A stretch of 64,000 nucleotides of DNA from Eulemur rufifrons (taxonomy: Eukaryota; Chordata; Mammalia; Primates; Lemuridae), in assembly GCF_041146395.1 (NCBI RefSeq), contig NC_090989.1, positions 282,936,343 to 283,000,342 on the forward strand, read 5' to 3'. The position numbers were made by a program, and so were the translations under genes. This document shows positions 24,761 to 37,217 of this stretch, one piece after another; the stretch's first letter is position 1; each line of letters begins with the position of its first letter. Under the pieces are notes generated by a model that did not search any database, was not told the DNA's origin, and saw only the letters and a program-made list of their open reading frames with translations.

Positions 24761-27381
24761 CACACACACGGGTCTAGCCAGAGCGCCGGCCCAGCCAGGC
24801 TTGGGAAGGATAGGCAGTGCAGGTGGGAATGCCCGTGGGGAGGAAGGTGAAGAGAGCCTTCCTTCTGCTTTCTCTCTTCCGAACTTTCTCTCTCTGACCA
24901 GAATCCATACCCCAAATTCCACAACCAAGCCTGATCTGAACCTTCTCACAAAGCCTCCAACACTGCAGAGCCAACGTCCGTGGAAAACGCACACCTGAGC
25001 ACTCCCTTGATTTGAGATCACTAAGAGCTTCGGCTTCTCCCCAGCCCCCCAAATATTCTGCCAGGGGAGACTCGAAGGCCAGCCCCAAACTACACACCCC
25101 AGGCTACATCAGGGCCAGATCGGCCTCCTGGGAAGAGCGGGGAGGGCTCCCAGCTGCTGCTGGCCATGCAGTCGGGGGCCACACAAGGCAAGGCAGGGAA
25201 ACTCCTCACACTCCTCCCCCACGCAGGCTCAGGGGGACGAGCGCCTTTCCTCATTTCCCAAAGGGCCCTTAGGGCTGGTGGTGGCCCAGTGCTGCAGGAG
25301 AAAAGTTGTGATCTTTAATTCTAGAACCCACATTTGTGAGGGTTCAGAGTGGCCAGCTCCTGCCTCCATAAAGCTGTCATGTCTGCCTGAGTGCTGTCAG
25401 AGCATCTAAAGGACAGAGAGCTGGGACATCACAGAGCTTCTCCAGCAGGCTGTGTGAAGCCTTCGGGGCCTGCTGGCTTGAAATGGTGCTTTAATGAGTG
25501 CTCCAGCACAGGGCAGAATTTGCCCACGCTTTGTTTCACTGTGTCTGGTGGCAAGGTGGGGGAACAGATAGTCTTCGGCCACCTCCAACTATTGAGGTCT
25601 GGCATTTTTCTACCCCCAAATAACTTATTATCTGTGCCCAGTGAACCAGCTGGAGTGCCACTAGAACGTGACCAATTCAGAGGAAGGATCTGAGAGAAGG
25701 GGAACCGGGCCCCAGCCCGTGCAGGGAAGCTGGGGTGGGGCGTGGAGGGTCCCTGCAAGGGCTCGGTTCCGGCACATTCAGATTCCCCCGGTTCTCACGG
25801 AGGCGGCCTCCTGTCCTGCCTGTTCCTGGAGCTATGTGATTGGGCTCCCTGGTAAGAGCAGGCAGCACTTGGCACGGGAGGTGGACATAAAGGACCTCCT
25901 CCCTCCTTCGGGCACCAAGGCATTCAGGGCGACCGGCTCACAGGGCAGGGACCGGCACGGGGGAGAGGGGAGGGCGATCGCGTGATCCTGACTGGAGGAG
26001 GCCAATGCTGGCTTCAGGAGGAGGACGGGGACAGTGAGGGCAAACTGGCCCCTGGAGGCCCTGCCAGACCGCTGCGGCGGTGGACCCGGCCGCTCACGGT
26101 TGGGGCGCTGGCTGCCCACTGAGGGGCCCTGCACAAGTGGCTGTAGCACTCTGAACCTCTCCTTCCTGGTCTGTGAGTGAGACCAGGAAAACCTGCTTCC
26201 AAGAGCTGCTGAGGTGACATATGAGCTGAGCGTGGGACGCAAGGCTCAGTGCTGAGCACTCTCGATGCATCCTGCCTGCTCTGTCCTCGAGGAGGAGGAC
26301 TGCACAAGGCCGCAGCTCTTCTCAGGGGAGCCACTGGGGCCTGGTCTGCGTCACCCTCCTTGTGGTGCCTACCAGGGGCCCAAAATCTCCCCTACTCCGC
26401 CCGCATCTCTGATGAAGGACATGGAAGTGGAAATAAATTCCACACGCTGAGTCCACTGCTGGGGTGGGAGCTCCGGGACGGCCCTTCTCGCGTGGAGCAG
26501 AGACTCACCCTCGGCATCAGAGCTCACCCCACCTCTGCCCAGGGCAGGCCCCTTCTCCTGGCTGTGTAACAGTGCTGCCCTCCCGCCAGCCGACCTTGGG
26601 CAGGTTGTGACCTCTGTAGGCCTCACACACCTCACCAGTTGAAATCAGTAATAGTACTGTAGTTTTTGCTTTTATTTTTCTTTTCCATACACCCCACTTC
26701 CAGTAGCACAGTCCCCCAGAGTTCCTTTGAGGAGTCACCCTCTTGCTCGTCAGTCTGTATGGTTTAGGTGGGGTCAGTTCCACCCTCAGATCCAGGGGAG
26801 GGCCCTGACCGGTCCAAGCTGGGCAGCATATCCCACCCCTTGCCACTGTGATTGCTTCAGAGGCTGCCTGTGACCCAGTCCCAGCCAGCGAAAGTCGGGC
26901 CCAGGACGTGAGTGCAACCCTACTTTCCACCAGATTATTGGAAGCTGGGAGAATGTAAGAGCTGGAGCTTCAGCAGCCACTTTGCAGGCAAGAGAGGTGT
27001 GCAAGTGAATGAAGCCAGCACAAAGGGAAAAAGAGAAACCAGGCTCAGCTCCAGAATGGCTTTTCCTGGGATGTGGAATTGGATGAAAAAGACAGAGCAG
27101 CCAGCAAGGGAAGGAGGGAGCACCTCTGCTGGGAACCAGACTTACAATGTGTTCGCCTGAAAGTTATGGGGCCACCATGTTGTTATGAAGTGGACAGCAA
27201 AAGTCAAGAGTGAAGGCAAGAGGCAGCGAGAGAATGAATGTAATGACGCCTAGAGAAAAGAGGAGAGCAGAGAGGCAAGAAGGAGGCTGGCCGGCATCCA
27301 GTCAGTCCCTGGTTCTAACATCTTTGATAGCTCTGAGTCCTTATAATACTGTCCCCCAGCACGTCGCATTCTTGCTTAACC

Positions 27382-27550
27382 CAGTGGTTCTCAACCTGAT
27401 CACGCAACAGGATCCTGGCAGGGTTGGTTAAAGCACAGACTTCTGGGCCTAACCCCGGGAGTTACGATCCACAGGTCTGGGGTAGAGCTGAGAACTTACA
27501 TTTCTAACGAGTTTTCATGTAATGCAGGGATCACACCTGGGAACTAGTGG
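27382..27550 (+). mobile_element. MER5A-type DNA transposon
   Basis: Starts CAGTGGTTCTCAACC and ends GAACTAGTGG. The middle GGTCTGGGGTAGAGCTGAGA and ACATTTCTAACGAGTT matches MER5A landmarks. Almost complete. Confidence 0.78.
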
Positions 27551-27978
27551 CTTAAGTCAACCCCAAAACCGAAGAACCCCACGCATTTGGGGGAAGTCGC
27601 TGGAGAGGGAGGGCATCTTTCTGCTAGTGCTCGTTTCCTCCCAGGTATCGGGAGCTTCCCCAGGTTGGTGAGGGGCGGGGTGGGCAGGAAACAGTCCTGC
27701 CCCCACCCGGCATCACCCCTCCCCCTCTTCCTCCCTGCTCCCACCCCCTCCGTTCTTTCGAGTCCCCTCGGCCCCTCCCGCCACGGCCAGAGCAGCTTTC
27801 CATCCTGAGGACATTTTCCCATTTTCCTGAGATGCGTCTCCCCTCCCTGACAACACCCATTCAGGAGGCAGCATTTAAATAGGTATGGGGACGTTGCGGG
27901 GTGCCAGCTGGGGATGCAGGGGGGTGCCAGCCAGTCAAAGAACACAGGTTGAAAGGTGGCAGGTCCTGGTGGGGCACA

Positions 27979-27992
27979 GCGCCCCCTGCAGC
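27979..27992 (-). promoter_or_regulatory. CTCF-like motif
   Basis: On the minus strand GCTGCAGGGGGCGC carries a perfect AGGGGGCGC core. It lies in a GC-rich part of AK8 intron 4. Candidate only. Confidence 0.4.
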
Positions 27993-29739
27993 CTGCGCAG
28001 CAGGGGACAGGCCGGCGGCTTTGAGCACAGCTACTCCGAGTGCCCCCCCTGCCGCTCCCAGCCACTGTGCTGTCTCAGTGCCGGCTTTGATGTGTCACAT
28101 CAGCAGCGGGGGCTTTCAGGGGGCTGCTTCTCGAAGCCCTGCCAAACTGTCTTTGCAGGAATCATGCTTCCCTCCTTCCAGAACTCTGTGATGCTCTCCC
28201 TCCCCAGCCCTCCAAAGCCTGGCATTTGGGGGAGAATCAGGGACAAGCTGATAAAGCCCAGTGGGGCTGCTCCTGGTCACAGAGAGGCTCAGCCCCTGGT
28301 ACAGGCCCCTCGTCTGCCTGCCCAGTGGCACCGCAGCACCCAGCTGGGTCCTTGCCCTTAAGGGCAGGATTGTCTGCATTTGCTGCAGTTTGGACCTTCT
28401 TCTCTTCCCCTTCCAGCTCCCAGAGACAGCGTTGAGGGCTCCCTGGAACCCAGGCGCAGAATCACCGATCTGCTAACCCGCGCTGCCCCTCCCAGGAAGG
28501 ATGCTGCTTTGACGTTCAGGGCAGCTGAGTGTGGGGGTCCCACACTAGCTCTGCCCTGCAGGGTGTCATTTAATTCCTCCAAGCCTGAGAAATGGAAAGC
28601 CTGAGGAACGTGGGGAGGACATGAGCCTGTGTCTCATGTCCCATCACCAGGCCCCACTCTCAGTGACCCTAATGTCCCTGTGTCACCATGGTGGGTGATA
28701 CCTGCTCAGAAGTCATGGGCATTTTGAGCTACAGTATGAGCTTCAGGGATAGGTGGGGAGGGGAAGAGTTGAGGTCGTCTGTCCCACCCTCACCTGCTCT
28801 CCGTGCAGGGGCTCCTCCTGGTGGGGGAGGGAAGCCCGGCATTGGACTTGAGCTCCCCTAAGAACTGATCAGAGAATCCTTTAAAGACAGCTATCATTTT
28901 AAAGTTTCTGCTGCTGCTTGGAGTTGTCAGAGCAGGTTAGGAGATGGCAGGAACTGTCTCCTAGAGTCTGGAAGGCAGAGACAGGAGATTTCAGGGACAA
29001 GAGAAAGAGGAGGGAGGGGAGAGGAGAGGCTTTGAAGGAAGAGAGCCGAGCCCACAGCGTGGCACGCAGACAGGCCTATGGAGGGAGGTGGCAGTGAGAC
29101 AGCCCCTGGGATGGAGAAAGGCCAGTGGATTTTAAAAGGAGCCCCAGAGACGGGCGCTCAGGTTCACCTGGACTGTAGTTACCCCCCTCTGCTCTGTTCC
29201 ACGCCACCACCTTGAGTGGCTGACTAAGGGAAGGGAGGGCGTTCACACTTTGTCCCAGTTCAGCCTCCAGAAAATGAGAGCAGCGAGGCTGGCTGGAGAG
29301 GGATGGCCAAAGGCGATGGTGACATCCAGCAGGACTTGGAAGTAAGAGCTGCTGGGCTGTTTCCCAGAAATTCTCAGGACTATTTGGAGGTGACTATGTT
29401 TCTTGTGTGCAGCAGATGAAGGATAAGGGCTCAAGTTCTTTCATTTGAGTGTTAAAAAAAAATGGTGACTCTAGGCAGCTGGTGCACTTGGGGACATGAG
29501 GCTACATCAGATTTAAAATTTGTAAACAGAATGGAAAACTGAAGTTATGAAGAACCCAGCCTTGGGAAGGCATCCCTGCTCCTTCCCGTCCAACCAGCCT
29601 TCAGAGCTCAGGTCGTTTATTCATTCAACAAACATGAGCTGTTGTGCTCTAATGTAACAGTTGATGCAGAGGATACCTCGACTTAGCCGTAATTGTGTTA
29701 TAGAAGTAATAACTGCAATGAGAAAAGGGGAGTGGTGCT

Positions 29740-29885
29740 TGAGGTGGGTTCTCAGCTGGCCTATGTTAGAATTCCCTGGGAAGCATTTTTTAAAAATGTT
29801 GAAGGCTGGCCCTACTCCTGGGATTCGGACAGAGTCCGGGTGGGGCTGAGGTGATTCCAACGTGCTGCCAAGATTGAGACCCTCT
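29740..29885 (+). mobile_element. MER5A-type DNA transposon
   Basis: GGGTTCTCAGCTGG, AGAATTCCCTGGGAAGCATT and GGGGCTGAGGTGATTCCAAC then GTGCTG are MER5A-like, and the copy ends GAGACCCTCTGG. Partly deleted. Confidence 0.65.
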
Positions 29886-32800
29886 GGACTGGGCAGTTTC
29901 AAAATTGCAAATACATATTCTTCCTACAGGAATTTCAATAAAAAGGTTTTTTTCCTTTTGCAGTAGAAATCTCAGGCTTGTGCACACAAAGGGCCAGCAC
30001 CTGAGAGTGGGCTCCTCACCCCCGGCCTGGGGCCTGCCTCACCGGAGCCTTTCCGTGGTGTTCACGATGGCGAACCAGACCCTGGGCTTAGAGACAGGAC
30101 CAGGGGAAGCAGGGGAAGGAAAAGGATTTGGCAGAAGAGGTGAATTCGATTAACTCACTAAAGAGGAGGAGCGTGGAGCAAAGGGGGCCTTGGGCTGGGC
30201 CCCAGGTGGGGCATTGGGGGGAAAGGGGCCTGCAGAGAAGGTGCCAGAGCTGCTGCACCAAGAAGAAAAGGTGGGGGCTTCAGTAGTATTTTTGGAAATG
30301 ATGTCCCTTTCGTGGAGTCATTTTGACATTCATCTCGGTAGCCTTCGCCATGTCCCTGGGTCTCTCTCTGGCCCCTTCAGAAAGAGCCATGGAGTCAACA
30401 GCTAAACGAAGTCACATGATGATCAAGGAGCTGGTCACCAGCCAATGACCTCACTGGAGTTGCCCGGTGACAGCCACCGTCGCCAGGGCATTGATCATCT
30501 CTTCCGGCTCAGACCCGGAAGAATGGAAGGGGTCAGATAGCCAGCTGAGGAGGAGGCTGGAATGATGCTGCCCTGGGCGTGTCTATCACCTAGGGTGAGT
30601 GAGGGCCCGGGAACCCCAAAGCTGTCTCCTCAAGGAGATTTGTAACCCCGACCAGACGCCGGTGAAATCACTGGTGAGTTTTCGAGGTGTGATAATGTGT
30701 GTATGTGTTTAAAACAGGGCCCTTATCTTCTGGAGAGTGGAGCTAAATGAAATCCCCCCCCAAGTGAGATAAGCAAAGGCTATTTATTCAGAGCTTGCTG
30801 TAGCAAGGGAGTCGCCACTACCGCTTGTGTTTGGCAGACTCAAAGGCAGGCAGAGGAGTGGGAAAAGTTTCTAGAAAAAAAAAAACGGATGGCTCTGGGC
30901 ATGCCCTGATGGAGGCTGCTGGCCTGGGGAAGCTGGTGGCTCACGGGAGCGGGTCACCCAGTGGGGTTGGGTAGGGGCGCATGTTTGGCTCTCTCTGGCT
31001 GGTCCTAAGTTGGAAGCACGGAAACTAGAGAAGCTGTCAGTGACCAACCACGTCCTGGCCCTTTTGGATTGGTTGTTCCGGGGGTTACTGTGCGGGCTCC
31101 TGGATGGTAGGCAGAAAGGGCAGTCTGACTTCCTGCAAGTCTGACCCCCAGCAGGCTGGCTGCCCGGACGGGCTCTCGCAGGCCCTGGGGTGGTTCCCTG
31201 GGCAGGCCGCTGCACACTGTGGGTCAGAGCGCTATTTTTATGTAAGGTCTGGCCATTGTGCAAAGGGGATCAGCATTCAGTCTCTCAGTGGACATGGACT
31301 AAAACATCTACAGATGAAATGAAATGCTGTCCGGGTTTGCTTTGAGACACCCTGGGGCAGGGGCAGTCGGCGAGTGCAGATCATGAAACCAGGCTGCCAA
31401 ATGTTGGCTGAAGCAGGTGATGGATCCGTGGAGGTTCCCATACTGTTCTCACTGCTTCTGAATGTCTTTATGGTATTTCATGATAAGCAGTTAAAAACAA
31501 GCAAACAAGCTGTTTCCAATCCCTGGCCAACTCGAATCCCCTGTGCCCCAAGGGGAACCCCTGCCCCTGTGGGTTTCATGACACTTGTCCCGATTCCAGG
31601 CTCTCCATGCCTTGGAATGACAGCGTGCCCTGTGGGAAGGCTTTGCTTAGTGCTTATAGCTCCACGGAGCCCCTAAATCCTGCAGCCTGTGCCCCCTTCC
31701 CAGCCCAGAGCCAGTGCCCAGGACTTAGTAGGTGCTCAGAATTAATCTAAATGAATTTGTAAATGAATTAGTCAACTAAGACAGCATTAACTGGTTGAAT
31801 GAAGGCTCCCTGGCCCTGTATCTTGGCTTGGGTTTTTTTTATGGTGTGGTCAGTCTCCCCTCCCGCTGGAAGCTCCCAGGGCACAGAGAAGGAATTCGTC
31901 TTTGGCTTTCCCATGGCACTGCAAAATAGCGCTTGGCAAACTGCAGGTAATTAGGAAGAATTTCAGAAACCACTTGGAAATGCCTAACATGGAGATGTCT
32001 TAGTTAATACCAGCAACATAAGAGAATTCTGCTTAGGAGGGCAGAGCAAAGATTAGCAGGAGAAAAGAAGGTATTTGAAGGTATTACTGCTACTTGCAAA
32101 AACAGCCATAAAGACACCAAATGAGCAGACAATTTAAAGAGGATGTTTAGCGAGAGGCCTGGCCTGGCCTGGGCTGGCGGCAGCCGCGCCCTGCCGCGCC
32201 CGCTCTGCTCTTCAGAACCTTTTACTCCTTCATGAGGCCTGATGTCCTTGGCTTTCATCTTCCCTCCCCCCGTATTTCTGAACCAAGGAACCCCAAGAAG
32301 ACACCCTTGAAAGCACTTCGATGTGGTCTGAAATATGTTGATAATTAGCGTAATGAAACCCAGGAGGAATTTCCTTAAACTCCCTCCACTCTGTTGAATT
32401 TTATAAACCTAATAAAAGCATCTTTATCCTAGAAATAAGCCTACCTCTCCCCTAAAAGCTTATCTTCTGCAGAAAGTGAAATGACCACTTTCTTTCTAAA
32501 ATCATATTCCTACCTGCAAAGGCTGGTGTCCCCCAGGCTGTAGCCACATGCTCTGACTCACCTGGGGATAGCTGGCCCTGCTGCATGAGGCTCTCCTTCT
32601 CTAACGAGTTGTCACAGGCACACCTGGGGCTGGACTGTGCGCACGTCGTACCTCTCATTTCTGAGAACTGCCCTCCACCAACCAGGGGCCTTCACGGCCA
32701 CGTCTGAGCTCCGTGGCTTTGCCGAGCCCTCTCCGCACACCCCTTGCCAGAGCTGACCATGCCTGGGACACATGACCAGCTGGCCCCGGCAGATCCCCTT

Positions 32801-33906
32801 TCCTGAGAACTTGGCCTTGAAGCTGCCTTTGTGAGTGGTTTCACCTGAGGACACAGGAGACAGGAATGGAGTGGCCAGGAGCGTGGCCAAGAAAGGCAGA
32901 AGAGAGGAGGAGGAGGAAACTGCAGAGAGAATGGAGATGAGAGATGAAGTGCCTCAAAGAGGTGGAGAGAGGTCGAGGCCCCGACTCCTGGCTGCTGATC
33001 AAGGAGCTGGCCACCACCTCCATCCAGGTCCCAGGAGTCCCTGTGCCCCCCTTCAGGTCCTCTTTCTTTGCTGGGCAGCCCAGTGGATCCCTGCTCCTTG
33101 AAACCAAGGGCTGGCCACGAGAGTTGTCCTGCTGGGCACCGCTCACAGGCAGCCCATGAGGCCTGGGAACCCACTTCCAAGTTCTTGGAGGAACAGTGGC
33201 CCCATGACCATGTGGTAAAGACCTTGCCCACTGAATGAGGACGAGGACAGGGTGCAACCAGCTCTCAGGTGCAGCCCCTGCAGAGATTGGTGGGAGACCC
33301 TGAGTTCTCACGCGGTTGGTGGTCGGGCCACGGGTAGACCTGGATTAGCCATTACACAAAATAAGCCTCGGCTTAGGGCACCAGGGAAGGGGGCACCAGT
33401 GTCCCCACCTCCACCCCAGCAGATCATGCCTTAACTCTTTCACTGCCACACTCAACTTTTGTCTGATTTTTGGTAGTTGTGTTTATCTGCTGTGCTTGAC
33501 TTTAATCTGCATCGTTGAAAAAAATTTTCTTTGGCATGGTGAGTGACTGAAGTTTATTCAGCTTGAAGGTGCTGCCACATACGTTTCTGTCTCGTGGGGT
33601 GACAGTAGACACAGCTGGCGGGGTCTGGCTGGCATTTAACTCGTGGGCTGATGGGCATGCGAAGGCCTGGCGCCCAGGGTTTGAAGTAGTGGAAGGGCCG
33701 AGGGGCCTAAATCAACAGGCCGTGGCCCTGCCTGGCGGCCTCAGCCCTCCCTGGCGGCCTCGGGCTCACGAGGTGTGCTGGCACCTCTTAGTGTTCGACA
33801 CAAGGTCCTTACGTTCCCCGCTGTCCCACCTCACAAACGAGAGAAAGCCTGTGTCTTAGGAATGCCTGAAAGGGCACATCCCTGCTTACCTCCAAAGGGA
33901 ATTTTG

Positions 33907-34075
33907 TTTGCTTTTTATTTATTTTTTAGAGACAGGGTCTCACTCTGTTGCCCAGGTTGGAGTGCAGTAGCGTCATCACAGCTCACTGTAGCCTCCAACT
34001 CCTGGGCTCAAGTGATTCTCTTGCCTCAGCCTCCTGAGTGGCTGGGACCACAGGCATGTGCCACTGCATCCAGCC
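33907..34075 (-). mobile_element. Alu monomer (inverted)
   Basis: A single-arm inverse Alu with a T-rich tail at left, bounded by perfect 12-bp duplications AAGGGAATTTTG at 33895-33906 and 34076-34087. The length (about 170 bp) and absence of a second arm indicate a monomeric or half-Alu insertion. Confidence 0.93.
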
Positions 34076-34479
34076 AAGGGAATTTTGAAGAAATATTTTG
34101 AGTTTCTATTTCTATTACAGAGAAACAACGGGATCAAGCCCTATATTTCCCTTTAAAAGACATTTTTCAAATACCGAGTTGGTGAGATTTTAGAAACAGA
34201 ACCTCCAGCCCTCCTGGGATGCTCCCCCATGGCCGTGTGGCAGAGGGACAGAGGGTGGGCACTGTGCCGCAGGGTGCCGGGCAGCAGCAGGAAGGTACAG
34301 CACCAGGGGTGTTCCACGCTGGAGACAGCAGGATGGCTGCCCTTCCAACTCCCGGCCCAGCTCGGCTGCACACCCTGGCGCGGGCCAGCAGGCAGAAAAG
34401 GAGCAAGCCAGGACCATTCCATTCGGACAGAATAGCTTCCCTCGCTCTGTTAACGATCCTTTCCCACCACAAAACCTCG

Positions 34480-34563
34480 GCTCGCGGTACCCACTGGGAC
34501 GCTCGCGGTACCCACTGGGACGCTCGCGGTACCCACTGGGACGCTCGCAGTACCCACTGGGAC
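34480..34563 (+). repeat. 21-bp minisatellite, four copies
   Basis: Units of GCTCGCGGTACCCACTGGGAC plus near copies at 34480, 34501, 34522 and 34543. The only difference is CGCAG in the last unit. Because 21 is a multiple of 3 the array stays open in several frames, but it lies in AK8 intron 4. Confidence 0.95.
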
Positions 34564-34730
34564 GCGGGCCCTCGCTAAGAATCCTCCCCTTCCTGCCACC
34601 ACATGCCGCAGGTGGCTCTCTCACACCAGGCATTCTCTTTCACGTAACCCAAAAGGAAACGGGACCCAGCTCAGCAAAGGCAGGGAGCACTGTCCTCTGG
34701 CCCCACCCCTGCCCCTGGGGCCAGTCCTAC

Positions 34731-34844
34731 CTTGGTTCTTTGATAATGCTTCCTGGTTTCAGTGGTCAGCAAGGGAAATTCTCTTATTACCAAGTTCTCC
34801 ACGCTGACGAGATTGCTGTTCAGGTGCTTGCAAAGCCACATTGC
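34731..34844 (-). CDS. AK8: AK8 coding exon 4
   Basis: This exon has 38 codons in phase 0 ([19 protein letters not shown] onward, residues 74-111). The acceptor is CTTCAG and the donor is AAG followed by GTAGGA. It encodes the helix after the P-loop and the start of the NMP-binding region. The downstream half ([14 protein letters not shown]) differs from my memory of the human sequence more than its neighbours do, but the frame is intact. Confidence 0.95.
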
Positions 34845-35859
34845 CTGAAGAAGGGAAAGAGCAAAAACAATTAATACAAGAATAGCTCCATGAAAACGTC
34901 CAGGTTCTTCCCTGTTCTAGAAAAGGTTGGCCAGGGGAAGCACAATTATTTCTGGCTGGAGCAAGGCCACCAGGCAGACAAACCCACAAGGCACATCCCA
35001 TCCTAAGGATCCTGCTCGTGTGCTCTGTCTCCTTCAGCCAGCACGGATCGAGACGGAGCCGCCAGACCCACAAGTGGCCATACTTTGAGCTGCCCTCGAC
35101 ACACCTTTTCGAGCTCTGTGGACTATTAGGTTTTAACTCAAGGGAGGTTTAGAACAGGAACTGTGGGGACAGGACCTAAATATGGGTCATGCTCAACATT
35201 CACTGTTTCTTTAAGATCGGGAGATGACATATTCTGGGCAACTGAATGTTTAACTCATTGATGACTACTCTATGTAGCCTACAAGGGAGGAATACGTTTT
35301 AAGGAATAACAATGCAATAAAATATTCCTAACACCAAAATTATGCTGATGACCATTTCAGCATTAGGAAGGCCCTTCCAGGTCCCCCGGGGTTGGTGTGA
35401 CCCTTCATTCTTTCTGTTCCTGCTGCTAAAAAACAATCAGTGACAGTATCAGAAAGAAGCCCTTTAGAGCTCTCTGTTTGTATTTTACTATATATCAGAT
35501 TTGTGTGTCTTCACAGGGCACTCAGGGGCAAGGACAGCGAATGCACCAAAACTCTTGCAGCTGAAACACCAGCAAACAGCCGTTAGTGCCTGACCTTATC
35601 AGGGAAGACAAACTCAATCACCTTGGCCACACTGGAACTTGGCAAAAGCAGGTCTCTGTACTTGGAATCTGCTCTGCCCAGCAAATTCCTAGGACTGGAA
35701 GAGCTAGGACTGGAAACAGAGCACAGGTGGCCCCAGAAAGTCAAATGTCGAAGACAAAAGCCCTTTACCAAAGGGAGGCCCTCACAATGAGTGAGCAGAC
35801 TCTTCTCGAAAACCTAGTTTAACAAGTATGTTTGTCTAAAGGCAGACTCAGTCGTCCTC

Positions 35860-36010
35860 ATTCCCAATGTCAGAATCACCTGGGCAGCATATTTCAACTA
35901 CTGGTTCTCTGGGCACTGTCCTGGGAGATTCTGATGAGGTCAGTCTAGGGGGGAGCCCAGGAGCAGGCATTTTTCAAAGCACTCTGGTAATGCTGACAAT
36001 GGGCAGGTCT
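35860..36010 (+). mobile_element. MER5A-type fragment
   Basis: CAGAATCACCTGGGCAGCAT, GGGAGATTCTGATGAGGTCA, and GGAGCAGGCATTTTTCAAAG then CACT are consistent with MER5A. Diverged. Confidence 0.55.
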
Positions 36011-36529
36011 GGGAGTCCCTGGCTTCTCAACACAAAACGGTGGAAGTGGCTGGAGTCAGTGGGGTTGACTGCAGAAAGGAGTGGAAGCTGATAGCCTGAT
36101 ACTGAAGAGTCAGGTAGGAAAACCACATGGATGGGCAGATGACAGATAAGTAGGACAGCTATTCTAACTCCAAAAGCAGAGCAGATGCAGATGAGTTTGT
36201 GTAAGGATCAGCCATCTTAACCCCTTTCCGGAAGAAAGCAAGGTGCCAGTGTCTGCCCCATCACACCGCCTGTGACAAGTGGCCACAGTGATGACTTAGT
36301 CATGGAGGATGGGTTCACTGATGTTCACTAACCAGGCTTTGAAAAGGCAGAAAGGGTCTCATCTCAGATGACAGACATTTTAACATGGTTTTGGAACTTA
36401 AAAAACGGACCTTAGGGGTCGAAGCCATGGATGGCATGAAGCACACCAGCTTCCAGGAGGGAGGGAGGAACAAGGGTGAGCAGTCCTTGTGCGCATCATA
36501 GTAACAAAAAAATTCATTCACTCATTAAT

Positions 36530-36900
36530 AATAATTTACAATTTTTTAAAATTAAGAAAAAGGGTGTGCGAGGTAGGCTCAGGTATTTGCTGTACGTTTA
36601 AAGTTGTATTTTCTTTAAAATGGAGAGAGAACAAACAAAGCAAATATGGCAAAATGATGAATGTGTGTAAAATCTGGGAGTTGGGGACGTGAATATCTAT
36701 GATACAGTTTCTGTGCTTTTCTATTTGAATTATGAAATATTTGAAAGATTTTATAATTAAAATTTTAAGAGAGAATTTTACCAAAGTCTATGAAATGTAC
36801 GTGCTATTTGACCCAGCACTTCCACTTCTAGAAATTCATCCCATGGATATAACCAGCTAAGGTGTGCAAAGATAGCGTACATGTAGGCAGGAAAAAACCC
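36530..36900. mobile_element. LINE-like 3' fragment
   Basis: TTTGACCCAGCACTTCCACT followed by TCTAGAAATTCATCCCATGG, preceded by an AT-rich segment with 'gaaatatttgaaagattttataattaaaa', resembles the 3' parts of old LINE elements. Subfamily and boundaries are uncertain. Confidence 0.45.
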
Positions 36901-37026
36901 TGAAAGGTTTTTTTTTTTTAGCAAAGATGCTAAAGTAATGCTTATCTCTGGAGAGTTGGGGAATTATCTTTTTGTTTTTTTGTATTTTCTAGGTTTTCTA
37001 CTATGAACTTACAACCACCTTTTGTG

Positions 37027-37068
37027 ATAAGAAAATAAGAAGGAGAAGAAGAAAAAGAAGAAGAAAAG
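37027..37068 (+). repeat. GAA-rich purine tract
   Basis: Consecutive AAGAAGGAGAAGAAG and AAAAAGAAGAAGAAAA units; all purine on the plus strand apart from one T near its left edge. Confidence 0.85.
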
Positions 37069-37167
37069 CTCAGCTATGCTGCAAATTCACTGAGGTGCAG
37101 TCTCATTCTAGCTCTGGAGGATAAATGAGATATTACAGTGTTACAACACTTAATATGATACACTTAC

Positions 37168-37217
37168 TATAGTTGTTTTCCCCGAGGCCGGTGGACCTAA
37201 TATTACAATCTTCGGCA
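37168..37217 (-). CDS. AK8: AK8 coding exon 3 (P-loop of domain 1)
   Basis: A 50-nt exon encodes VPKIVILGPPASGKTTI (residues 57-73), which is the whole first Walker A loop. The acceptor is CACAG and the donor is a strong GTAAGTG. In typical adenylate kinases the loop reads GxPGxGKGT; here Ala-Ser replaces Gly-x before GK, as I recall for human AK8 too. Leaving this exon out would delete the ATP-binding loop and shift the frame, because 50 is not a multiple of 3. Confidence 0.96.

Larger units (their letters stand above)
23778..34730 (-). other. AK8: AK8 intron 4
   Basis: An 11-kb intron with a MIR at about 24570-24760, MER5A copies at about 27382-27550 and 29740-29885, an inverted Alu monomer at 33907-34075 and a 21-bp minisatellite at 34480-34563. 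Moderately GC-rich stretches (25.6-26.6 and 27.6-28.5 kb) show open frames on both strands, typical of GC-rich noncoding DNA. A CTCF-like motif lies at 27979. Confidence 0.8.
34845..37167 (-). other. AK8: AK8 intron 3
   Basis: A 2.3-kb intron with a MER5A-like fragment (about 35860-36010), LINE-like sequence (about 36530-36900) and a GAA-rich purine tract (about 37027-37068). No other exon was seen. Confidence 0.8.

Noticed and set aside
34190..34633. Open frame with repeated PSGYRER-like units, apparently a repeat protein
   Set aside because: The repeats come from the 21-bp intronic minisatellite, which stays open because 21 is divisible by 3. There is no start or splice support.
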